DNA of 64,000 nucleotides from Tetradesmus obliquus (Eukaryota; Chlorophyta; Chlorophyceae; Sphaeropleales; Scenedesmaceae), in assembly GCA_030272155.1 (NCBI GenBank), contig CP126191.1, positions 10,845,001 to 10,909,000 of the forward strand. Direction: 5' to 3'. The notes below the pieces were generated by a model. It did not search any database, was not told the origin of the DNA, and saw only the letters and a program-made list of their open reading frames with translations. Below are positions 33,151-43,600 of this stretch, piece by piece. Every line of letters begins with the position of its first letter. Within the stretch, counting starts at the first letter, position 1. Made by a program: the position numbers and the translations under genes.

Positions 33151-35831
33151 CACTATGGTCACCGAGATGTCCAGCTGCATGTCCAGGCATGTCCAGTTGC
33201 AGGTGTGCAACTGGACATGCCATGTGGCATGTCCAGTGTGGGACTGGACATGGCCATGTCCAGTGTGCTGCTGGACATCGAGCAGGTGACTGGACAAGGC
33301 AACTGGACTTTAAACCAGTGCAATATAATTACTTAGATTACATGCGTCCAATGCAATAAACAAGTTTTCGAGGCAGGGCAGCGAGATCGAGGTGCTCGGG
33401 TTGGCGCCCTCGACCCCCTGGTGCCAAGTCACTGCGACTGCTGCCTGGGCAAGTGGCCCATGGCCATGGGCTGCAACACAATAAGCACGCAGCTGCAGCT
33501 GCTGCAACCCCAACAGAAGCTGGCAGCTGCTGTACCACAACGCTGAGGTTGACATGGAAAAAAAACACGCAGCTTGCTGCATTCACAGCAAAAGCTCCCA
33601 GCTGCTGCAATCACAACACATTGCTTGTGTGTAGAAGCAGTGGGGACAACACACATACCAGTTGACAAGAAACACATTGACAACATTGCCGTCCTACCAC
33701 TGGTACGGAGCATGGCTATGCCAGTAGCACACGCAATTGCAATATCTGTGCATCCTGCTGAAGGCAGTGCCAGCAAAGCAATGCAGCAGTGGGCTGCCAT
33801 CACAGCTGCGTTCAACCATCTGCCGAAGACACCGCGTCTATTCCAGCAGCTGTTGATCGCGCACTGTTTCCTGCCCAGCCTGCAGCAACAGCGAGTTGGC
33901 ATGCCGCCACCGCCCGCATTGATCACAAGTGTAGCAGTTGTCTCCACACCTGCAGCAGTGCAGCAGAAACATAGCAGTTGCATTTGATACGTGCAAGCTG
34001 CAGCGTAGGACGTGGCACTTGCTGAGGTTGGCCCCATGCCAAACAGGGTCTGGGCCAGCAGGTGTGTGCGTGCCGACTGGCGCCCGCCACCTGCTTGCCA
34101 CGCTCAAGAGCAACAGTCTGCGTCCTGGGCGCCAACCCAAATCGCTGCCGCTGCACTACACATACGAGGCAGACTGCTTGCACTGGCGTTCACCATCTTG
34201 AAGCTCACCAGTAAGTGCACCAGCCATGCCACGCTGACAGCTGATTGCTTCCTGTTTCCCCTGCCTGCCCATGCAAGCCTCGTGCCAAATCTTCACGAAA
34301 GCAATCGCCTAGCAGCGGGTCTGCCGCTGCATCAAATCCAGGCCCCACGCTTACTGCAATCAAGTGTGAGACAAGCATATAGCAGCAGCTGGATGGGTGG
34401 TGTGCACTCCACACTGCGGGCATGGCAAGGCGTATGGTATGTGCGAAGTCACAGGCATGTTCTACATCATGCACCTGCTGGCCTGCTGGGCATGTGGTCT
34501 GCTGCCTGCGTTGTGGTTCATTTATGCATTGCACAGAATGCCAAGTGTGCGGCAGCACCATACTCAGACTAGGAAGAGCTGTCACTATATGACAGCAGCA
34601 GCAGCAGTAACGTGTTATGTTTTACGAGCATAACTCCGACCCACCTGTGATGCTGGGAAACGAACAGCTGGCAGGAGCCTGCAAACAGCAACAGCAGCAC
34701 ATGTGATGCACAACTGCACCTGTGGACAACCTGCACGCACACAGCCCTGCAAAGCTAGCATAGCATGGCTAATGCAGCTGTACATGCAACTGATCCTGAT
34801 CTGGTCATTGTTTGTTCATTTCTGCGACGGTACTGCTGCAATACTGCAACTGTTGCTGCTGCTGCTGTGCCACAGTGAGCTGGGTGCCTGCTGTCGTTCC
34901 AGCCGCTGCTGATCTGCCTGTGAGTGGCTTACCATCGCTTCAATGTAGAACGATGATCAACTTGCTGCGCCAGGCGCTTCAAACAGTGTATGATGTCCTG
35001 CAGGATCATCCGTGAAGCTGCCTACTGCTGCACAGACTGCTGCAGCTCAATGAGCAGGCGTCCGCAGCCACCTGAACACTCGATGCTCGCATTGATCTGT
35101 TGTATTTCATGCTTATTGTTCGCGAAGGGCTCTGCCAGCGGACACAAGCCCACAGCCTGTTTCAGCCCTGCGCACTATCTGCACAGCAGCTGCGGTGCGC
35201 GACATGGGTGCGATCACTCGTGTGATTCTGTAGTAATCATAGAAACTGTTGTTCGCACCTGATTACTTGCCAGTCGACGATCAGTCCACGGCCGTTTGCC
35301 ACCTGCCGTTTTGTATTGTAACAAATGACACGCCTGCAGCACCGCGCAATGGGACTATTCCGACAAATGAACGAAAGGTGTAAAAATTGAAACGACCTAG
35401 TGGCGTTTCAGCAGTAGGGGGAGACTGAACAACACTGTGGTGACATGCTGATCTTCGCTGTGAGGCACTATGGTGCCATGAAACACATTCACCAAGTATT
35501 CTAGTTTAAGTTTCACTTATTTGCAGTCTTTTTGCTGTGCATTGTCGAGGTGGTGCTGACCTGACCACGACAAACCCTACAGCAAGTTCAGCTGCCGTGC
35601 TAGCTGTCAAAGCCCACAATATGTGCGGCAGACATGCATAAACATCTAATCGGGGCTTCTCACGCTGGTAGCGTGTCGTATAAGACCATGTATCGTCTAA
35701 GCAGCAGCAGATGTCCAGGTGCTAGCAGGCTGGACATGCGACTGGACGTGCAGACTCACCAACTGGACACCATTTGGTGCAACTGGACATGCCTGGACAT
35801 GCGACTGGACATCTCGGTGACCATAGTGTGT
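33148..35831. mobile_element. CACTA (EnSpm-type) DNA transposon 1, 2,678 bp, in the satellite
   Basis: The element runs 33151-35828, begins CACTATGGTCACCGAGATGT and ends with the inverse; the inverted repeat continues past 45 bp with few mismatches. It is flanked by tgt at 33148-33150 and 35829-35831; the satellite empty site has a single tgt. The CACTA terminus, 3-bp TSD and subterminal repeats define the CACTA superfamily. The 8-mer atgtccag and its complement occur about eight times in the first 150 bp and about five times in the last 130. The interior has no recognisable transposase, only Cys/Ala-rich open frames of up to about 200 codons (33429-34037 minus, 33574-33987 plus), so it is probably non-autonomous. 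Confidence 0.9.
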
Positions 35832-36352
35832 ACATAACCCCTAGTGGGATTCGGCGGGAGAACAACTCCAATGATACTGAACTTGCTGCGGGCGTCTGTG
35901 CATTTCAAACAGAAAAACCAAGGTAACAGGCATATATCATGCTCCAGACATCGTCAGCTGGGTAGTCTAAGCACAGTGACGCGCCCAGTGGGCCGGGGAA
36001 GACTCCGGTGATCGAAAAACCCTTGTGCGATTTGGCGGGCGTACAGCTCCAATGATACTGCAGTCGCTGTGGGCTTCTGTGCTTTTCAAATAGATAAATC
36101 AAAATTACAGGCATATAGCATGCTTATGACATCGTCAGCTAGGTGGTTGAAGCGCTGCAACACACCTGGTGGGCAGGGGAAAACTCCGGTGATCGAAAAC
36201 CTGCATAGTGCGATTTGGCAGGCATACAGCTCAAATCATACTGCACTAGCTGGTGTCTTCTGTGCCTGTCAAATAGATAGATCAAAAATAAAGGCATATA
36301 GCATGCTCCTGACATCGTCAGCTAAATGGCTGAAGCGCTGCGACGCCCCTGG
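35829..36352. repeat. Satellite array, segment 2 (short, between two transposons)
   Basis: About 2.8 monomers of the same satellite in the same orientation. The left end abuts transposon 1 and the right end, ...gcgacgcccctgg, abuts transposon 2. It is repeated at 53728-54251 as the start of the second 17.9-kb unit. Confidence 0.95.
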
Positions 36353-39300
36353 CACTGCACTTACAACTGCTTTCCCTAACCATTCCCTAAGCCGTTCCCT
36401 AAGGCTTCCCTATATCGTGGTTAGGGAATCCCTATTAGGGACAAATGGCGTCCCTAATAGGGATTCCCTAACCTGATAGGGATTCCCTATTTCTTCTGTA
36501 CCGCGAAACAGCTGTAAAACGGCATTTTACACGCATAAAACATGATCGGAACCATTGTCATACACACGGGTCACTACTGGAGCAGCTCCGTGACTCGGTG
36601 CACCGACCTCGGTGGCCTCGCAGTACCATGCATATGCAGCATATGGGGCATGCCTGAGCAGCAACGTGATGCTGCTGCCAACAGCATCAAACGCACCATA
36701 TATATGCTATACAGTAAAACATACTCTGGCACAGAGTGTTGGTCTCTGATCCACATGATGAAGGCACAGCAGCTGCAACCTTGCTGTTCTGCAACCATGG
36801 CACGTAGCTACGTGCCACAGCAAGTTAACATGTTGCAGCGTCTGATGTCAATGATTAGGTACCCAGCAAAACATGTCATCTTCTCCTGCATCAATCAAGT
36901 AGCTTCAAAGGTCCAAAATCCCACGCATCACGCCTCGACACCACCACCAGCAGCGCCAGCAGTGGCACTGCGTGTGCTGCGGCGCAGCTGCTGCCCCGTC
37001 GTCACAGTTGGGTCAGCGCACTTTATGAAAGCCACTCTCGCTCGTCATCTGAGGATATTGTGCCAGCAGACCCCTCACTACCAGCTCGCTTGCGCTTCCT
37101 GTGCTGCTGCTTGCCCGGCTGCTTGCCTGCTGCTGGCCGCGCGCCTGCTTAGTCCCAGACAGCTTGCGCGGCTTTGTCGTAGCTGCTGCTGAGGGCGCTG
37201 AGGCCTTGCCAGGCACACGGCCTGCGGCCCTTGCTGCCCTGTTTGCTGGCAGCAGCGGCTTGACGAGCTGGCAGCAAGGCAGAGACCACACAGAGAACGA
37301 GCCACAGTCAGTTCATCATGATGACGTACAACATCCATGTGCAGCAGAACCAGACAGCAGCTACTGCTGGACCTTATCCCAACACACCTCTTCCGCTGCC
37401 TTGCATGCAAGCTCCTGCAAGTGCATGCGACAGATCCTGCCCATCAAGTCAAGATATGCACATAGGCCGCCTGCAAGAATGAAGAACTGCAGTTGGAACC
37501 CACCTGCTGCAGCGCTGATGCAACAGGATCTGCGACCTGCGATCCTGTTGGCAAGCCCTGCTGCTCCTGCGGAGACTGCTCCTGCAGCTCTGAGCCCTGC
37601 TCCTGCAGCTGTGGGTCATGCTGCTGCTGCTGCTGCTGCTCCTGCAGCTTTGGGTCATGCTGCTGCTGCTGCTGCTGCAGCTGTGGGGCCTGCTGTTGCA
37701 CCTGCGGTGGAGCGATACCTGCGAAGGGGTTGAGCGGTGTGGAGACAGCTGGCACCTGAGCTGCTAGTCCTGTAATCGTGCTCTGCAGCTGTCTCCGGCT
37801 GTCCCGCCCGCTGGCCCTCTGCATACACCATTCTCATTGAGTGCGCCAGCAGCCTGCATGGTCGACGAGCGCAGGCAGGCAACAGCGCAGAGCATATGGG
37901 TGTTAGTGTTGTTGCAACAGGAAGCTGTTTGCAACGCCTGAACTGCTCAACACGGCTTGCCGTGCCATGCTACCTCTGCCCATCTGCCATGCCTTGCTGG
38001 CTCTGCAGATGTGGTGATGATTATTTAGGCGCAGAAACATGTCGCCCACACAGCAAGTGTAGCTGCTGCTGAGCCGCAGAACCTGTCAGGGCCTGCAGAG
38101 GGTGTGCTTGATGTTGTTTAACATCAGCGCCCACAGCAGCATAGTCAGACCCTCTGGTGCATTCAGCAGCGGCATGCTGTAAAATGCTGCAGCACTGCGC
38201 CCCAGCAGAAAAGGCGCCAGCAGGCAGCAGTGCTGTACAACATCGCTGCTCAACAGCTGGCAGCGTCACGCAGTGCAGGCTGTCCAACTGCTGCTGTGGG
38301 GTATGCCGCACCTGCGTCTGGCACTCCCTGCTGCAGTACGCAGCCTGGCCGCAGCCTGCGCACTTGTTTGCGCGCTCCTTGCTGCACACCTGCACGGCGG
38401 CAGCAGCGCACCTGGCACTGTTAGCATGCTGACATGTGTGAAATTGACTGACAAAGCAGCAGCTGCCAGGGCTTGCAGCACCAAGAACCAAAGGTGGATA
38501 CAGCAACCAGAAAAGCGCACGTGGCTGACGCAATTGCCAGGTTGTACAAGCTATATCACAGACAGCGGCAGCAGTAGCAGCAGCAGGCAGCACCAGCAAC
38601 ACAAAAGGATCAGCAGCAGCAAGCGCTGCAGCCACCCCCCGCACCTTGCACAGTGTGTGCAGCTTCACGTCAGCAGGCAGCGGCCGCAGCGGCAGCAGGA
38701 AGCTGGCCCGGGACTCGCTGCCACGCCTGAAGCCCTCTTGCGCTGACACGCAGTCGGCCGGCAGCAGCTCTGCATGCATGCGTTCATGGCGGCAGCGCGG
38801 GCGGCATGTGCAGTGAGTGGTGCCGGCATCCACCGCATGCGAGGGTTGCTTGCACAGCTGCCAGTGCGCAATAGATAACAGCGGCCGGTGCTTCATGCAG
38901 AACGAAGGGTAGCAGCAGCAGCAACAACAGCTATGTTAACCAACAATGCAGCTGCAGCTCAACTCATGTTTGTGCTGTGCTGACATGATCTTACCTGTGT
39001 CACTGTCCCTGCAAGCACTTGCAGCAGTGAGGCAGCACCGCGAGAACGGTAGAGCAGCAGCCGCCTGAGGCAGGCGTGCATCCTGTGTTGTATCATTGCT
39101 GGTAGACAAAGTTCTGCACATAACAACATCAGGCAAACAAAGCCAGGTGGCACATACATAAAGGCGCACACCCAAGCAGTTGTGCAGTGCCTGTCAGGCC
39201 GTTGCGCACACAGACAGCGTTGAATCCGTGGCAGCCCTACAAACTGTAATAGACTGCCAATCATTGCTGCAGCGTGCATAGCTGCGTGCATACGTAACAA

Positions 39301-40689
39301 GTGCAGGGCTGCATGGTCAGCCGTCTCAAAAGCAGGTAACCCTTCTCACCTTTACTGTTCCACGAGCGTGACAGTGATTACGCAACTGCAAGGCAGCATC
39401 GTCCCATATGACAGCGCTCTGTTTGTGCGCCGCACAATGTTGTGTGCCCACGTATCACAGGAGGCATATGGTGTGCCCACGTATCACAGGAGGCATTTGG
39501 CTGAGCAGTTCTACATGGCTACATAGCTGTCAACAGCATGCTGCTCCTGGTGCTGCAGCAGGCAGCGCTGCTGCCTCCTCCACATGCTGCTGGCACAAAG
39601 CAGTATAGCTACTATACACGAACATTTTATACGCAGATGATGCACTTTAGAACCCCTGGAGGAGGCACTGCATCAGCCACTTTGCAAAGGCAGCAACAGC
39701 TCCTGCCCCTGGCACTGTGAAGCACCATTGCTGCACCAACCTCAGCGGATCAGTCCAGGGATGACAGCCACCGTAGCCACCTGACATCTGCAGGATATGG
39801 GCTGCGCGATTGATGATGATTGAGCAAGACAACGCCCATTGCTGCAACCACCGAGTGCACTAAAGGTCAACCACCACTGATCCGATCCATGCAGCGCCCG
39901 ATGAGACCTCTTGCCGGCCCAGTAGCTATTTGTGATGTATGAGTCATCTCAATTGCTGTCGAGGCCCGGCCAATCGATGCTATAGACCGAACGTGTGAGT
40001 GCTTCAGGAGCAGCAGGTTGCTACGGGAGCGTCGAATCGCAAGATGAAGTAATAAATGCACGAGGGTGTCGTTTTGTGATTTGAAGGCGGCAAGTTGCGC
40101 GTATGGAGCTTCCATCTGTTTCGGCCCCAGTCAAATGTCTTGGCATAACACCTGTGACAGAGCTATGTTTGACGGCACTGCTGAGCTTGCATTATATCAC
40201 GTACAAGAGTTTGCTTTGTATTTGATTTCAACAGCTTACCGAGCACCATCACTTGGTGAGCGTGAATTTGCTCGTGGCACTAGTGGAGCTGCTGCATCTG
40301 CTGCAGCTCAGTGCCGCAGGCAGGTCCACTTGAAGTGTGCAGAAGTGCAGCACAAGTTGCGCTGATACACGCAGAAGCACATTGATCGTAATCATAATGT
40401 CCTTCATCCAACGGCAAAGATGCACAACACGCAGCACCTTCAGCAGCACTGCTAGCAGCAGCAGCAGCAGTCAGCAGGACCCACTGCAGGAGCAGGCACA
40501 GCAATGGTGAGGGTCGCCTACCCGGCTGCCAGCTTCAACATAAGTACAAGTAGACAATATATCATATAATACAATGCGTTTTACTCTCTACAGGCTCTGT
40601 ATATGCGAGAAACAGCTGCTGCAACTTTTAGGGAATGGCTAGGGAAGGGTTAGGGAACGGTTAGGGAACGAGTTCTGACCAGAGTGTGG
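36350..40689. mobile_element. CACTA (EnSpm-type) DNA transposon 2, 4,334 bp, in the satellite
   Basis: The element runs 36353-40686, begins CACTGCACTTACAACTGC and ends, read inward from the other side, CACTCTGGTCAGAACTCG. CACT, the AACT at position 13 and the following TTCCCTAACC are shared at both ends. Flanking tgg at 36350-36352 and 40687-40689 is a 3-bp TSD; the intact satellite reads cccctggtgggcc. Subterminal repeats of ttccctaa and its complement occupy 36372-36491 and 40626-40670. No transposase is recognised. A spliced MYND-finger gene lies on the minus strand, and a 29-bp direct duplication at 39443-39500. Other interior open frames are unrecognised. Confidence 0.87.
38021..38896 (-). 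CDS. MYND zinc-finger protein gene carried by transposon 2
   Basis: Exon 38645-38896 starts with an ATG (MKHRPLLSIAHW) and ends PADVKLHTLCK at a GT donor. Exon 38312-38389 begins VCSKERANKC and continues AGCGQAAYCSRECQTQ to a GT donor. Joined in phase 0 they give C-x2-C-x7-C-x2-C-x4-Y-C-x3-C, the first three-quarters of a MYND finger, and the finger only forms after splicing. A last exon at 38021-38194 or 38021-38176 would keep phase and supply a further His and Cys, but with atypical spacing. MYND fingers bind proline-rich partner proteins, and short MYND proteins are very numerous in green algae. No transposase function is implied; capture of a host gene fragment is the simplest reading. 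More upstream exons are possible. Confidence 0.55.
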   Translation of the reverse strand: MKHRPLLSIAHWQLCKQPSHAVDAGTTHCTCRPRCRHERMHAELLPADCVSAQEGFRRGSESRASFLLPLRPLPADVKLHTLCKVRGVAAALAAADPFVLLVLPAAATAAAVCDIACTTWQLRQPRALFWLLYPPLVLGAASPGSCCFVSQFHTCQHANSARCAAAAVQVCSKERANKCAGCGQAAYCSRECQTQVRHTPQQQLDSLHCVTLPAVEQRCCTALLPAGAFSAGAQCCSILQHAAAECTRGSDYAAVGADVKQHQAHPLQALTGSAAQQQLHLLCGRHVSAPK

Positions 40690-43600
40690 TGGGCCGGGGA
40701 AAACCCCGGTGATCGACTAACTGTACATAACCCCTAGTGGGATTCGGCGGGAGAACAACTCCAATGATACTGAACTTGCTGCGGGCGTCTGTGCATTTCA
40801 AACAGAAAAACCAAAGAAACAGCCATATATCATGCTCCAGACATCGTCAGCAGAGTAGTCTAAGCACAGTGACGCGCCCGGTGGGCTGGGGAAAACTCCG
40901 GTGATCAAAAACTTCCATAGTGCGATTTGGCAGGCATACAGCTCTAATGATACTGCACTAGCTGGTGTCTTCTGTGCCTGTCAAATAGATAAATCAAAAA
41001 TACAGTCATATAGCATGCTCCTGACATCGTCAGCTAAATGGCTGAAGCGCTGCGACGCCCCTGGTGGGCCTGGGAAAACCCCGGTGATCGACTAACTGTA
41101 CATAACCCCTAGTGGGATTCGGCTGGAGAACAGCTCCAATGATACTGAACTTGCTGCGGGCGTCTGTGCATTTCAAACAGAAAAACCAAAGTAACAAGCA
41201 TATATCATGCTCCAGACATCGTCAGCTGGGTAGTCTAAGCACAGTGACGCGCCCGGTGGCCGGGGAAAACTCCGGTGATTGGAAAACCCTAGTGCGATTC
41301 GGCGGGCGTACAGCTCCAATGATACTGCAGTCGCTGTGGGCTTCTGTGCATTTCAAATAGATAAATCAAAACAACAGGCATATAGCATGCTCATGACATC
41401 GTCAGCTAGGTGGTTGAAGCGCTGCAACACACCTGGTGGGCAGGGGAAAACTCCGGTGATCGAAAACCTGCATAGTGCGATTTGGCAGGCATACAACTCA
41501 AATCATACTGCACTAGCTGGTGTCTTCTGTGCCTGTCAAATAGATAGATCAAAAATAAAGGCATATAGCATGCTCCTGACATCGTCAGCTAAATGGCTGA
41601 AGCGCTGCGACGCCCCTGGTGGGCCGGGGAAAACCCCGGTGATCGACTAACTGTACATAACCCCTAGTGGGATTCGGCTGGAGAACAGCTCCAATGATAC
41701 TGAACTTGCTGCGGGCGTCTGTGCATTTCAAACAGAAAAACCAAGGTAACAGGCATATATCATGCTCCAGACATCGTCAGCTGGGTAGTCTTAGCACAGT
41801 GACGCGCCCGGTGGCCGGGGAAAACTCCGGTGATTGGAAAACCCTAGTGCGATTCGGCGGGCGTACAGCTCCAATGATACTGCAGTCGCTGTGGGCTTCT
41901 GTGCATTTCAAATAGATAAATCAAAACAACAGGCATATAGCATGCTCATGACATCGTCAGCTAGGTGGTTGAAGCGCTGCAACACACCTGGTGGGCAGGG
42001 GAAAACTCCGGTGATCGAAAACCTGCATAGTGCGATTTGGCAGGCATACAACTCAAATGATACTGCACTAGCTGGTGTCTTCTGTGCATTTAAAATAGAT
42101 AAATCAAAATTACAGGCATATAGCATGCTCCTGACATCGTCAGTTTCATGGCTGAAGCGCTGCGACGCCCCTGGTGGGCCGGGGAAAACCCCGGTGATCG
42201 ACTAACTGTACATAACCCCTAGTGGGATTCGGCGGGAGAACAACTCCAATGATACTGAACTTGCTGCGGGCGTCTGTGCATTTCAAACAGAAAAACCAAG
42301 GTAACAGGCATATATCATGCTCCAGACATCGTCAGCTGGGTAGTCTAAGCACAGTGACGCGCCCAGTGGGCCGGGGAAAACTCCGCTGATTGAAAAACCC
42401 TAGTGCGATTCGGCGGGCGTACAGCTCCAATGATACTGCAGTCGCTGTGGGCTTCTGTGCATTTCAAATAGATAAATCAAAATTACAGGCATATAGCATG
42501 CTTATGACATCGTCAGCTAGGTGGTTGAAGCGCTGCAACACAACTGGTGGGCAGGGGAAAACTCCGGTGATCGAAAACCTGCATAGTGCGATTTGGCAGG
42601 CATACAGCTCAAATCATACTGCACTAGCTGGTGTCTTCTGTGCCTGTCAAATAGATAGATCAAAAATAAAGGCATATAGCATGCTCCTGACATCGTCAGC
42701 TAAATGGCTGAAGCGCTGCGACGCCCCTGGTGGGCCGGGGAAAACCCCGGTGATCGACTAACTGTACATAACCCCTAGTGGGATTCGGCGGGAGAACAAC
42801 TCCAATGATACTGAACTTGCTGCGGGCGTCTGTGCATTTCAAACAGAAAAACCAAAGAAACAGCCATATATCATGCTCCAGACATCGTCAGCAGAGTAGT
42901 CTAAGCACAGTGACGCGCCCGGTGGGCTGGGGAAAACTCCAGTGATCAAAAACTTCCATAGTGCGATTTGGCAGGCATACAGCTCTAATGATACTGCACT
43001 AGCTGGTGTCTTCTGTGCCTGTCAAATAGATAAATCAAAATTACAGGCATATAGCATGCTCCTGACATCGTCAGCTAAATGGCTGAAGCGCTGCGACGCC
43101 CCTGGTGGGCCGGGGAAAACCCCGGTGATCGACTAACTGTACATAACCCCTAGTGGGATTCGGCTGGAGAACAACTCCAATGATACTGAACTTGCTGCGG
43201 GCGTCTGTGCATTTCAAACAGAAAAACCAAAGTAACAGGCATATATCATGCTCCAGACATCGTCAGCTGGGTAGTCTAAGCACAGTGACGCGCCCGGTGG
43301 GCCGGGGAAGACTCCGGTGATCGAAAAACCCTAGTGCGATTCGGCGGGCGTACAGCTCCAATGATCCTGCAGTCGCTGTGGGCTTCTGTGCATTTCAAAT
43401 AGATAAATCAAAAATAAAGGCATATAGCATGCTCATGACATCGTCAGCTAGGTGGTTGAAGCGCTGCAACACAACTGGTGGGCAGGGGAAAACTCCTGTG
43501 ATCGAAAACCTGCATAGTGCGATTTGGCAGGCATACAGCTCAAATCATACTGCACTAGCTGGTGTCTTCTGTGCCTGTCAAATAGATAGATCAAAAATAA

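Noticed and set aside
36372-36491. ttaggg/ccctaa words resembling telomeric repeats (also 40626-40670)
   Set aside because: They are spaced ttccctaa motifs in both orientations at the ends of a CACTA element, not a tandem telomere tract.
33148-40689. LTR retrotransposon or virus-derived element between the satellite blocks
   Set aside because: Ends are inverted CACTA-type with 3-bp TSDs. No long direct terminal repeats and no capsid, protease or polymerase motifs were seen.
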